From Chishuiella changwenlii (GTDB lineage: Bacteria > Bacteroidota > Bacteroidia > Flavobacteriales > Weeksellaceae), in the NCBI RefSeq assembly GCF_900142565.1, contig NZ_FRBH01000001.1, forward strand, positions 248,001-312,000: a DNA stretch of 64,000 nt, given 5' to 3'. Positions 47,695 to 56,797 of this stretch are shown in pieces. The notes beneath the pieces were generated by a model. The model was not told the origin of the DNA, did no database searches, and was given only the letters and a program-made list of their open reading frames with translations. The position numbers and the translations under genes were made by a program. The stretch's first letter is position 1, and every line of letters begins with the position of its first letter.

Positions 47695-48411
47695 TTAGTT
47701 GAATTTATAAGCTATACCTGCAGAAATCATATAAGAGTTTCTAGTCATCTTCTGATTATCACTAATGTTATCTTTTGTCATATCAGATAAACCATATTGG
47801 TAATTATATGAAGCAAATACATCTATCTTATCTAACGAATAGCCTAATTGTACTTGTCCTTGTAAACCAAAACCTAATCTTCTTAGATTATTTTCATTTT
47901 CCTTGAAATCGTATTTATCAGAAACTTTTGTGTAGTTAAAAGTTCCATCGGGTTGTAACTCAGAAAAAACAGGATATTGTCCTTCTCTTTTCATTGTTAA
48001 CCAATAATCCGTATACATTCCTCCTGCTACTTTTACCCAAACACCGTCAGACACGTATGGATTATTAATAATATATCCACCAACAAGTAATGGAAGAGAT
48101 ACAAAGTCGTTATTGTACTTTGTGTACCATCCGTCTCTTGTTCCTGTTCTTTCAAATTCATAATTTTCTTGTAAATAAGAAAGTCCTGTAGAAACAAATA
48201 AACTTTTCCAGACAGGTAACTCTACAGAAACGTTAACTCCAAAGCCATAGCGACTATTGTATTTGGAATCTACTAGATTTGATAAATCTTGATTTAATGA
48301 GGTATAAGTATAACCTGCATCTACTCCTAGTTTAATTTTTTTTTGTGCGAATAAGCTTGTGCCTAATAATACAGCACCAACGCATAACACATTGAGAAAA
48401 GTTTTCTTCAT
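47695..48411 (-). CDS. Outer-membrane beta-barrel protein, module copy 2
   Basis: The 238-residue barrel has a signal peptide (VGAVLLGTSLFAQ), with the same length as and strong similarity to the copy at 45075 (LKLNVDAGYTY there, KLGVDAGYTYTSL here). Shared segments include VWVKVAGGMYTDYWLTMKRE and KYDFKENENNLRR. It is the first gene of module copy 2. Confidence 0.83.
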   Translation of the reverse strand: MKKTFLNVLCVGAVLLGTSLFAQKKIKLGVDAGYTYTSLNQDLSNLVDSKYNSRYGFGVNVSVELPVWKSLFVSTGLSYLQENYEFERTGTRDGWYTKYNNDFVSLPLLVGGYIINNPYVSDGVWVKVAGGMYTDYWLTMKREGQYPVFSELQPDGTFNYTKVSDKYDFKENENNLRRLGFGLQGQVQLGYSLDKIDVFASYNYQYGLSDMTKDNISDNQKMTRNSYMISAGIAYKFN

Positions 48412-48886
48412 AAAAGAGATGATTTTTTAATAGTTTGTTAATATTAATTTAAATGTAATGAATAAAATATTAAATTTTCTTAATCAAAACCTCCTCACAA
48501 GCAATACATAATCATTTATTTAGCTAAAAAATAAACATTTAATTAAATAGATAATTTATAATTTTCTATCTATCAATAATTTGAGTTATTAAAATCAATT
48601 CCAAATAACAACATGGGTTAATTTTATAAAATTTTGTTAAAATCTGAAATAAGTTAAAAAAGATGACAGTTTTTATAATCTTAAGTTTATTTAAGATGCG
48701 AAGCTGATATACAGTAGAATAAACAAAGATTACTGAAATAGATATAAGGTTTAAGTTATCTAACTTCGTTTTATATTATTTTAACCGCAAAGGACACAGA
48801 GAGTGCTAAATATTCCCATAAGCTAAGTAAATATATAAATGATGTTTCGACAATTTCTTAATCTATATTAAAACTGAATAATAGAA
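48412..48886. other. Gene-free A+T-rich stretch
   Basis: No convincing coding frame or RNA gene. It presumably contains the promoter of the barrel gene on the left. At about 48781-48810 there is AACCGCAAAGGACACAGAG, a word that resembles dispersed Flavobacteriia intergenic repeats; only one copy is in the window, so no repeat can be demonstrated here. Confidence 0.6.
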
Positions 48887-48924
48887 ATAAAAAAAGCCTC
48901 ACAAATTATTTTGTGAGGCTTTAA
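48887..48924 (-). terminator. Terminator of the tRNA-Asp cluster
   Basis: The 13-bp stem AAAGCCTCACAAA with its complement is followed, on the minus strand, by a long T run. Confidence 0.9.
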
Positions 48925-48932
48925 AAAGTTGG

Positions 48933-49006
48933 CGATCCGGACGGGACTCGAACCCGCGACCACTTGCGTGACAGGCAAGTATTCTAACCAACTGAACTAC
49001 CGGATC
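48933..49006 (-). tRNA. tRNA-Asp(GTC), copy 4 of the array
   Basis: Acceptor stem GATCCGG/CCGGATC, anticodon stem CTTGC/GCAAG, loop CTGTCAC with anticodon GTC and discriminator G. Identical to the three upstream copies. Confidence 0.96.
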
Positions 49007-49065
49007 AGTTTGTTTTTTTATTATAATTTTCTTGATCGATCTAAAATAGAAAAAAGAAATAGATG

Positions 49066-49139
49066 CGATCCGGACGGGACTCGAACCCGCGACCACTTGC
49101 GTGACAGGCAAGTATTCTAACCAACTGAACTACCGGATC
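49066..49139 (-). tRNA. tRNA-Asp(GTC), copy 3
   Basis: Same 74-nt sequence as the neighbouring copies, with anticodon GTC; the spacers between copies differ. Confidence 0.96.
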
Positions 49140-49185
49140 AGAAAATTATAAAATAATATATTTTTTAAGATTTTTAAAAAAATTG

Positions 49186-49259
49186 CGATCCGGACGGGAC
49201 TCGAACCCGCGACCACTTGCGTGACAGGCAAGTATTCTAACCAACTGAACTACCGGATC
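49186..49259 (-). tRNA. tRNA-Asp(GTC), copy 2
   Basis: Same 74-nt sequence as the neighbouring copies, with anticodon GTC. Confidence 0.96.
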
Positions 49260-49303
49260 AGAAATTATAAAAAATATATTTTGTAAAAGAACGAAACTTT
49301 TTG

Positions 49304-49377
49304 CGATCCGGACGGGACTCGAACCCGCGACCACTTGCGTGACAGGCAAGTATTCTAACCAACTGAACTACCGGATC
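49304..49377 (-). tRNA. tRNA-Asp(GTC), copy 1
   Basis: Same 74-nt sequence as the neighbouring copies. It is first in transcription order, about 25 bases downstream of a TATATTTG promoter box (49402-49409). Confidence 0.96.
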
Positions 49378-49401
49378 AAAATCAGTACTGATTTCGGATT
49401 G

Positions 49402-49409
49402 CAAATATA
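49402..49409 (-). promoter_or_regulatory. Candidate -7 promoter box of the tRNA-Asp cluster
   Basis: Minus strand TATATTTG, placing the start about 19 bases before the first tRNA-Asp. Confidence 0.55.
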
Positions 49410-49442
49410 GGCGTAATTCTGAACTTTCCTAAATTTTTTGCA

Positions 49443-49480
49443 AAAAAAATCTCGTAAATTTAACTTACGAGATTTTTACA
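49443..49480 (-). terminator. Terminator after trxA
   Basis: The stem AAATCTCGTAA with its complement is followed by a T run on the minus strand, 25 bases beyond the trxA stop. Confidence 0.88.
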
Positions 49481-49505
49481 TTTCATTATCAGTAATTTAA
49501 ATGAA

Positions 49506-49823
49506 TTATAAAATTGCATTTAATTTTTCTACTAATTGTTCTTTTGGTACAACACCAACAACTTTATCTACAACTTCTCCATCTTTGAAGAATAAAATTG
49601 TAGGAATGTTACGGATTCCATATTTTGCTGCTATTTCTTGGTTAGTATCAACATCTACTTTCCCTATAACTGCTTTTCCTTGATATTCCGTAGCTAGCTC
49701 TTCGACAACTGGACCTACCATTCTACAAGGACCACACCATACAGCCCAAAAATCTACCATTGCTGGTTTTCCTGACTCTATAATATCTGATGCAAATGAT
49801 GCGTCTGTTACTTCTACTGCCAT
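49506..49823 (-). CDS. trxA: Thioredoxin
   Basis: The 105-residue cytoplasmic thioredoxin has the active site Trp29-Cys30-Gly-Pro-Cys33, the cis-proline region RNIPTILFF and the usual length. It reduces protein disulfides. I start at ATG 49823 (MAVEVTDASF). A longer frame starting at 49868 would begin upstream of the promoter box, so it is rejected. The gene lies between dnaE and the tRNA-Asp array and has its own promoter and terminator. Confidence 0.96.
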   Translation of the reverse strand: MAVEVTDASFASDIIESGKPAMVDFWAVWCGPCRMVGPVVEELATEYQGKAVIGKVDVDTNQEIAAKYGIRNIPTILFFKDGEVVDKVVGVVPKEQLVEKLNAIL

Positions 49824-49855
49824 AATCTTATATTTTTTATCTAATCTTGTGTCTA

Positions 49856-49885
49856 CAAATCTACACAAAATTTTAGTTCATCAAA
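49856..49885 (-). promoter_or_regulatory. Promoter of trxA
   Basis: On the minus strand TTTG (49882-49885) and TAGATTTG (49856-49863) are separated by 18 bp. The 5' leader would be about 27 bases. Confidence 0.7.
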
Positions 49886-49933
49886 ACTTAGGTTTATATA
49901 ATCTGTCAATTATACAATAGAATAAACGTATAA

Positions 49934-52900
49934 TTAATTTAATTTAAATGATATTTCTTGCAGTTCATCAAGTTCTTGAAGCAAATCTCTGCAAATGTTA
50001 ATTTTTAATTTATTTGCAGATAAGTCTAAATTATTTAGATGATCTTTAGGATCGATTAACTGAATTCTTAACGATTTGTCTCCTTGATATTTGAACATTA
50101 TTGTTGATAATTTAGTCAGAACCTCCTCAGAAAAATCATTTACTTCAATTTTAATCGTCATTTTCTCCGATTGCTTCTCAACAATTTCATTTAGCAATAA
50201 AATATTTGTAATGTTCTTGTAAACTCTTCCTTGTGTAACGTTTCCGTCTTTGTCTTTAAATTCTTTTTTCGTTATACTCAATTTCAAATTCAAGAACATA
50301 TTTTCTTGCATGTAATGTCTGTACTTTAAATAATCTGAACCAAAAACCATAATGTCCATCGCATCTGTATAATCGCTAAAAGTGAAAATCCCAAATTCGT
50401 TTCCATTCTTCGCTATTCTGTGCTGAATATTCGACATCATTCCACAAATTGAAACTTCTTTATTTGCAAATTGATCTTCGTTTGCATTAATATCAGAAAT
50501 GCTACAATTAGATGACATTTTTAACTCGTGTTTAAAGTCGTCTAATGGATGAGATGAAATGTAAATTCCTACTACTTCTTTTTCTTTAGAAAGTCGTTGT
50601 AACATGTTCCATTTCTCGCAATCTGGTAATGCAGGAACTACATCTTCTATCACAGAGTCTCCTCCGAAATCTCCAAAAAGAGATGTTTGAGAAGAGTTTT
50701 TCTGTTCTTGATAATTTCCTCCGTACTTAATTAACTTTTCTAAGTTTGTAGTGGTATTCTCTATATAAAAATAGCGTCCTCTATGAAATTCAAACGAATC
50801 AAAACCACCCGCTAAAACTAAATTCTCTATTGTTTTTTTGTTAACAGTTCTTAATTCGACTCTTTTCACGAAATCATAAATATCCGTAAAAGGTCCATTC
50901 TCTGTTCGTTCTTTAATAATAGAATTTACGGCAGCTTGTCCCACTCCTTTTACTGCTCCCATTCCGAAACGAATCTCGTAATTCTCGTTTACGTTAAACT
51001 TAGTAATAGACTCGTTAATATCTGGTCCAAGAACATCTAATCCCATTCGTTTACACTCTTCCATGAAAAATGTAACTTGTTTTATGTCGTTCATATTATT
51101 AGAAAGCACAGCAGCCATATATTCGGCAGGATAATGTGCTTTTAAATAAGCTGTTTGATAAGCAATCCAAGCATAACAAGTTGAGTGTGACTTATTGAAA
51201 GCATAAGATGCAAAGGCTTCCCAGTCTGTCCAAACTTTTTCTAATACTTTAGGATCATGTCCTTTTTCAGCAGCTTGTTCAACAAATTTTGGTTTCATTT
51301 TATCCAAAACTGCTTTTTGTTTTTTACCCATTGCTTTACGCAATACATCGGCATCACCTTTAGAGAATCCTGCTAGTTTCTGAGAAAGTAGCATTACCTG
51401 CTCTTGATAAACTGTAATTCCGTAAGTTTCTGCCAAGTATTCTTCCATTGCTTCTAAATCGTAAGAAATTGGTTCTTCTCCATTTTTACGACGAACAAAG
51501 GATGGAATATACTCTATAGGTCCTGGACGATAAAGGGCATTCATCGCAATTAAATCGGCAAAAACTGTTGGACGAAGATCTTTCATATACTTTTGCATTC
51601 CAGGTGACTCATATTGGAATACTCCAACTGTTTCTCCTCTTTGGAACAGTTCATATGTTTTTACATCATCTATCGGAATTTCGTCGGCATTAATTTCAAT
51701 TCCAGTTCGTGCTTTTATCAACTTAATGGTATCTTTAATTAAGGTTAATGTTTTTAAACCTAAAAAGTCCATTTTTAATAATCCTGCGCTTTCAGCTACA
51801 GAGTTATCGAATTGTGTTACATATAAGTCAGAGTCTTTTGCTGTTGTTACAGGAACGAAATTAGTAATGTCATCTGGGGTAATAATTACTCCACATGCAT
51901 GTATTCCTGTGTTACGAACAGACCCTTCTAAAATTTTAGCTTGTTGTATTGTTTCTGCCGCTAAATCGTCTCCGTTAGATAAACGTTTCAGTTCATTAAC
52001 AGCTTCTAATTCTTCTGGCCGAAGCGCTCCTTTTAGTGCATTTTCATCTAAATTGAAGATTTTAGCTAACTTCATATTCGGAATTAATCCTGCAACTCTG
52101 TTGGCATCAAACAAAGGTAAATCTAAAACACGTGCCGTATCTTTTATAGAAGATTTCGCTGCCATTGTACCATACGTGATAATTTGAGCTACTTGATTTG
52201 AGCCATATTTATCTATCACATAATCCATAACTAATGAACGTCCTTCATCATCAAAATCGATATCAATATCGGGCATGGATACACGGTCAGGATTAAGAAA
52301 ACGCTCAAAAAGTAGGTCGTATTGTATAGGATCTAAATTGGTAATTCCTAAACAATATGCTACTGCTGATCCTGCTGCTGATCCACGACCTGGACCAACC
52401 GAAACGCCCATTTCTCTTGCTGCTGCAATAAAATCTTGTACAATTAAGAAATACCCAGGGTAACCCGTTTTCTCAATTGTTATTAATTCAAAATCTAAAC
52501 GTTCTTTTATATCGTCTGTAATTTCTTCATAACGTCTTTTTGCACCTTCGTACGTTAAATGTTTTAGATAGGCATTTTCTCCTCGTTTTCCTCCATCTAA
52601 ATTATCTTCTTCATGAAGAAACTCTTTTGGAATATCAAATTTCGGAAGTAATACATCACGATAAAGTGTGTATTCTTCTATTTTATCTATTACTTCTTGA
52701 ATATTGACAATTGCATGCGGAACATCCTGAAACAATTGTTTCATTTCTGCTTCCGACTTAAAATAATATTCTTGATTTGGTAAACCAAAACGAAAACCTC
52801 GTCCACGACCAATTGGCGTAGCTTGTTTCTCTGCATCTCTTACACATAATAAAATATCGTGCGCATTAGAATCTTCTTGCTTTACGTAATATGTATTATT

Positions 52901-54334
52901 TGTTGCAACTAATTTTACATTATGTTTATTAGCAAAGGCAATTAATGTCTGGTTAACGCGATCTTCATCTTCTTGACCATGTCGCATTAACTCGATATAA
53001 AAATCTTCTCCAAATTGATCTTTCCACCAAAGTAGTGCTTCTTCTGCTTGCTTTTCTCCAAGGTTAAGAATTTTATTTGGAACCTCACCTTGTAGATTTC
53101 CAGATAAAACAATTAAATCTTCTTTGTATTCTTCTATAACAGATTTATCTATTCTTGGTACATAATAAAAGCCATTTGTATAAGCTTTAGAAGCCATTTT
53201 TGCTAGGTTATGATACCCATTTTTATTTTTTGCAAAAATTACAATTTGGTAACCATTGTCTTTTTTTGTTTTATCTAAATGATTTTCACACACAAAAAAC
53301 TCTGAACCAATAATTGGTTTTATTTCAACTTCTGTAGGTTCTTGTCCTTCTGCTATTAATTCTTCGTTTTTAGCTCTGGCAGCTTTGTTATGATTCTGCA
53401 CTTCTGAGTTAAAATGAAATGCACCCATCATGTTACCATGATCTGTCATTGCAACAGCTGGCATTTTATGTTTTGCTGCTTCGGCAACTAAATCTCTTAC
53501 AGAAATTGTAGACTGTAAAATAGAGAATTGTGTATGATTATGAAGATGAGCAAATTTTGCTTTTTCAAACTTTTCTAAGATTTCATCAGAAATTTCTACA
53601 AGGTCATCGTCACCTTCTTCTTTTGCTTTTTTCTTCGCAATTGTTTCAGAAGCTTTTTTAAGGTTGACATGATTTAAACCAACTGGCTGAATATTCGTCT
53701 GATTAATTTCGTTGAAACGAACAAAATAATCATCTTCGACTTCTAATTCAGATTTTGTAAAAATTCTTTTACGTATTAATTCGAAAAAGCATCGTGTAGT
53801 TGCTTCCACATCGGCAGTAGCATTGTGCGCTTCTCCAAATGGAACACCAAATAAATATTGATGTAATTCTGTTAACGTTGGTAATTTATAGCGACCTCCA
53901 CGTCCACCAGGTAATTTTAATAATTCTGCTGTAACTTCTGTACAGGTATCTAAGACAGGAATTTCGGTTAAGTTATTTTCATAATTTAAACGATAAAATT
54001 CGGCTCCCATAATATTAATATCGAAACCTAAATTTTGTCCAACAATAAATTTAGCTTTTCCTAAAGCTTCATTAAACTTGTCTAGAACTTCTTTTAAAGG
54101 AATACCTTTTTCTGTAGCTAAATCTGTAGAGATTCCATGAATACGTTCAGAATCATACGGAATATCAAAACCATCTGGACGAACCAAATAATCTTGATGC
54201 TCTATTAACTGTCCCATTTCGTCGTGTAACTGCCATGCTATTTGTATACATCTTGGCCAGTTATCAGAGTCAGAAATAGGAGCATTCCAATCTTTAGGAA
54301 GACCAGTTGTCTCTGTATCGTATATTAAGTACAT
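49934..54334 (-). CDS. dnaE: DNA polymerase III alpha subunit with fused proofreading exonuclease
   Basis: The 1466-residue replicative polymerase opens with a DnaQ-like DEDDh exonuclease (about 1-195): IYDTETTGL, GQNLGFDIN and HNATADVEAT hold the acidic and His residues. After a linker come the PHP domain (FAHLHNHTQFSILQS, about 262), the polymerase palm with PDIDIDFDDEGR near 700, and a C-terminal OB-type domain (KEVSICGMMSNIQHRIAKNG). It synthesises the chromosome and can proofread in cis. ATG 54334 is chosen because a TTG further out overlaps the -7 promoter box. This fused form is a known Bacteroidota arrangement. Confidence 0.95.
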   Translation of the reverse strand: MYLIYDTETTGLPKDWNAPISDSDNWPRCIQIAWQLHDEMGQLIEHQDYLVRPDGFDIPYDSERIHGISTDLATEKGIPLKEVLDKFNEALGKAKFIVGQNLGFDINIMGAEFYRLNYENNLTEIPVLDTCTEVTAELLKLPGGRGGRYKLPTLTELHQYLFGVPFGEAHNATADVEATTRCFFELIRKRIFTKSELEVEDDYFVRFNEINQTNIQPVGLNHVNLKKASETIAKKKAKEEGDDDLVEISDEILEKFEKAKFAHLHNHTQFSILQSTISVRDLVAEAAKHKMPAVAMTDHGNMMGAFHFNSEVQNHNKAARAKNEELIAEGQEPTEVEIKPIIGSEFFVCENHLDKTKKDNGYQIVIFAKNKNGYHNLAKMASKAYTNGFYYVPRIDKSVIEEYKEDLIVLSGNLQGEVPNKILNLGEKQAEEALLWWKDQFGEDFYIELMRHGQEDEDRVNQTLIAFANKHNVKLVATNNTYYVKQEDSNAHDILLCVRDAEKQATPIGRGRGFRFGLPNQEYYFKSEAEMKQLFQDVPHAIVNIQEVIDKIEEYTLYRDVLLPKFDIPKEFLHEEDNLDGGKRGENAYLKHLTYEGAKRRYEEITDDIKERLDFELITIEKTGYPGYFLIVQDFIAAAREMGVSVGPGRGSAAGSAVAYCLGITNLDPIQYDLLFERFLNPDRVSMPDIDIDFDDEGRSLVMDYVIDKYGSNQVAQIITYGTMAAKSSIKDTARVLDLPLFDANRVAGLIPNMKLAKIFNLDENALKGALRPEELEAVNELKRLSNGDDLAAETIQQAKILEGSVRNTGIHACGVIITPDDITNFVPVTTAKDSDLYVTQFDNSVAESAGLLKMDFLGLKTLTLIKDTIKLIKARTGIEINADEIPIDDVKTYELFQRGETVGVFQYESPGMQKYMKDLRPTVFADLIAMNALYRPGPIEYIPSFVRRKNGEEPISYDLEAMEEYLAETYGITVYQEQVMLLSQKLAGFSKGDADVLRKAMGKKQKAVLDKMKPKFVEQAAEKGHDPKVLEKVWTDWEAFASYAFNKSHSTCYAWIAYQTAYLKAHYPAEYMAAVLSNNMNDIKQVTFFMEECKRMGLDVLGPDINESITKFNVNENYEIRFGMGAVKGVGQAAVNSIIKERTENGPFTDIYDFVKRVELRTVNKKTIENLVLAGGFDSFEFHRGRYFYIENTTTNLEKLIKYGGNYQEQKNSSQTSLFGDFGGDSVIEDVVPALPDCEKWNMLQRLSKEKEVVGIYISSHPLDDFKHELKMSSNCSISDINANEDQFANKEVSICGMMSNIQHRIAKNGNEFGIFTFSDYTDAMDIMVFGSDYLKYRHYMQENMFLNLKLSITKKEFKDKDGNVTQGRVYKNITNILLLNEIVEKQSEKMTIKIEVNDFSEEVLTKLSTIMFKYQGDKSLRIQLIDPKDHLNNLDLSANKLKINICRDLLQELDELQEISFKLN

Positions 54335-54355
54335 TGATTTTGTTGTTTGAGTATG

Positions 54356-54363
54356 CAAAATTA
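54356..54363 (-). promoter_or_regulatory. Candidate -7 promoter box of dnaE
   Basis: Minus strand TAATTTTG, about 22 bases before ATG 54334; no good -33 TTTG is seen. Confidence 0.5.
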
Positions 54364-54445
54364 CGAAATTCTTATCATAAGATTTCGTTAAGTTAAATTA
54401 CAAAAGATGCACTTAAAATCCTAAAAAAGTTATGCAGTTTCTGCT

Positions 54446-54479
54446 TAAAAAAATAGCGCCCCAAGTTGGGACGCTATCC
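54446..54479 (-). terminator. Terminator after the surface-protein operon
   Basis: A 13-bp stem with one or two wobbles (GATAGCGTCCCAA with TTGGGGCGCTAT) is followed by T7 on the minus strand. Confidence 0.85.
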
Positions 54480-54491
54480 TCATTTAACAAA

Positions 54492-56753
54492 CTACTTGAA
54501 TGATTTTACTCCAGTCTTTATTATGGGATTTACAACAGCATCATTACAGTTAATTAAATTAACACGTAAGTACTGAGCATCTCCATAATTACATCCCTGG
54601 CGTTTCGTTTGAATCTTGATAACTAATCTACCTTGGTATTCGTTATACATTCTATCTATTTCGTAATAAGCCATATTTGAACCATAATGGCTGAATTTTA
54701 ATTGTGAGTTAGGTATATCATTTACAGAAACAATACTTAAAATAGGATTGCCTTGACTATCTACAATTGGCTGTCCTTGCTCATTTCTTAATTGTTCTCC
54801 AAATTCTGTAACTTCTGCAAATGAAACATCATAAGTTGTACAATAGTCCATTGTTTGAATGGCTAAATAATCTGCGGCACAAACTGTTGTTATTTGCTTT
54901 GGATCTGTTTGTCCTTCGAATAACATTTGAGGATTTATACGAACATCGTATACATAGAATTGATTTCCTAGATTAACATTTACTGTATTAAACTGTTCTA
55001 TTTGAACTTTATCAAAAGGAATTGAAATTGGTGAAGAAATCACAATTTTCTGACCTTGTGTTAGTCTTAATAAACCTAAATCTAATAATTTAAATTGATC
55101 TAAAGTTTGGGTTCCTACTTGTGTATCTCCTAAATAATATTTTATTCTATAACTTGATAAATTAAGAAGTCCCAACGTAAGTATACTCGCATTTTCCGTC
55201 CCTAAAGTAATTTGTACTTGGTCGCCTGGACGAGCATTTTGACGAAAACGTACATTTAGAAACTGTTGATTAAGAACACCTGCTGTTGTATTAAAAACTG
55301 CAAAACTATTGTAATCATTATCCACTGCATAATAAGGATAATTTACAGTTGATAATGCTGTAGCTAAGTTTAATCCTGCAGTTGTATTTCCCCAATTTAC
55401 ATCTTCCACAAATTGATTTAACGTAATTGGGCTGTTCACTACATTTACTCCATTCTGAGTAGCAGGATATGCTACGGGAGGATTTACAGTTATTGGATTA
55501 TTATTTGCGCATGAATTAGTTCCAGGATTAATTTCAACCTCATCTTCAATGTAAGCATGAAAGACAGTTGCTTGGTCTGCTACACCTAATAATGAACTAA
55601 GTATAATACGAACACCATTATAAGGTACAGAAGCACCATTACTAGCAGCAGGAATAAAAGAATATTCGAACACATTATCACCTTTTAATAAATCTAATAA
55701 TCCTCCTTTTACAGAAAAAGTATTTCCAGAATTTAATGTGTTTGAAGATGTATTAATTGCTGCTAAACTAGCTGCATTACGACCTACAACAGAAATTCCT
55801 CCTATTAATTTTAAGACAGAATATTGTTCTCCAAGTTTTATTGTTACTTTCTTATTTCGTAACTCTTCACCCGTATACAATGTTCCATCTGGTTTTGTAA
55901 AATATAAATCTATACCGACTGTTCCAATACCTAAAAGAACAACTCCTCCTGCTAAAGTCGCATATTGCGAGCGATCTCCGTTTACTGCATTACCAGCATT
56001 ATTCACGGCACTTAAACCAGATGCCCAACCATGCTGATTTGTCGCATATCTTCTTTGCTTCGTTAAGTTACAGTTATTTAAATCATATACAATTAGTTGT
56101 AAAGTTGCAAAACTTTCACAACCAGCTAAAGTACCTCCAGTACTTGTTGTTGTCGCTTTATATGTAAAATAATATTCTCCTTTCGGAAGATTTGAAATTA
56201 CTCCTGAAACTATATTTCCTGCTCTATCTGTAATTTGAAAAGTTGATGGTAAACTTCCTGTAGCAGTTGGTAAAGTAAAGTTTGTTCCTTGTTGTATAGC
56301 AAATGAATTTCTACCATCTGGAAAAGAAATAATATTTTGCTGTTGCACTTGTACAGTAACAGCAGGCGAATAATCTAAATTCGTAACGCCTCCTAAGAGA
56401 GTTGATCTCGAAAATTGTCTTCTAACTAAAATTGTCTTTTTTAATCCATTAATAGTTATTTTATTTCCTCCATCAATTAAGAAATCTACTAATACTTCCC
56501 CAGCACTTTCATTTGTAAAGTTTCTCCATGTAGCTCCGTTATCAGAACTCAATTCCCATGCATAGGCTGTAGTTACTCCTAAACCTCCTGCAGCAGTTCC
56601 TGCCACAAGATTATTAACTGCAACAGAACCATTGTAACATGTATTCGCTCTTTCTACTGCTATAGTTCCTGGATTAAACGTTTGTCCATAGACCAATCCA
56701 AAAACTAGCAACGTAAAAATGCTATAAATATATTTTTTGATACTTCCATTCAT
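54492..56753 (-). CDS. Large secreted surface protein of unknown function
   Basis: The 753-residue product has a signal peptide (YSIFTLLVFGLVYGQ). It is beta-rich and contains several cysteine-bearing segments (CYNGSVAV, GCESFATL, TVCAADYLAIQTMDYCTTYD, RQGCNYGDAQYL). A region around 25-125 looks like a PKD/Ig-like repeat of Bacteroidota surface proteins (AWELSSDNGATW). The C-terminus lacks a clear type IX secretion domain. It follows the small surface protein by 45 bases, so the two are likely one operon. Function unknown. Confidence 0.65.
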   Translation of the reverse strand: MNGSIKKYIYSIFTLLVFGLVYGQTFNPGTIAVERANTCYNGSVAVNNLVAGTAAGGLGVTTAYAWELSSDNGATWRNFTNESAGEVLVDFLIDGGNKITINGLKKTILVRRQFSRSTLLGGVTNLDYSPAVTVQVQQQNIISFPDGRNSFAIQQGTNFTLPTATGSLPSTFQITDRAGNIVSGVISNLPKGEYYFTYKATTTSTGGTLAGCESFATLQLIVYDLNNCNLTKQRRYATNQHGWASGLSAVNNAGNAVNGDRSQYATLAGGVVLLGIGTVGIDLYFTKPDGTLYTGEELRNKKVTIKLGEQYSVLKLIGGISVVGRNAASLAAINTSSNTLNSGNTFSVKGGLLDLLKGDNVFEYSFIPAASNGASVPYNGVRIILSSLLGVADQATVFHAYIEDEVEINPGTNSCANNNPITVNPPVAYPATQNGVNVVNSPITLNQFVEDVNWGNTTAGLNLATALSTVNYPYYAVDNDYNSFAVFNTTAGVLNQQFLNVRFRQNARPGDQVQITLGTENASILTLGLLNLSSYRIKYYLGDTQVGTQTLDQFKLLDLGLLRLTQGQKIVISSPISIPFDKVQIEQFNTVNVNLGNQFYVYDVRINPQMLFEGQTDPKQITTVCAADYLAIQTMDYCTTYDVSFAEVTEFGEQLRNEQGQPIVDSQGNPILSIVSVNDIPNSQLKFSHYGSNMAYYEIDRMYNEYQGRLVIKIQTKRQGCNYGDAQYLRVNLINCNDAVVNPIIKTGVKSFK

Positions 56754-56797
56754 ATTGTAATAATTTTTAGATTATTAAAATGATTAACTTTTGCTAA

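Noticed and set aside
48781-48810. Single AACCGCAAAGGACACAGAG word as an intergenic repeat
   Set aside because: It resembles repeats I recall from Flavobacteriia, but only one copy is in the window, so no repeat can be shown.
48933-49377. Regularly spaced identical repeats resembling a CRISPR array
   Set aside because: Each 74-nt repeat folds as a tRNA-Asp cloverleaf and the spacers are short and A+T rich. No cas genes are in the window.
49823-49868. Longer N-terminus for thioredoxin
   Set aside because: It would start upstream of, or within, the promoter box and adds residues absent from the family.
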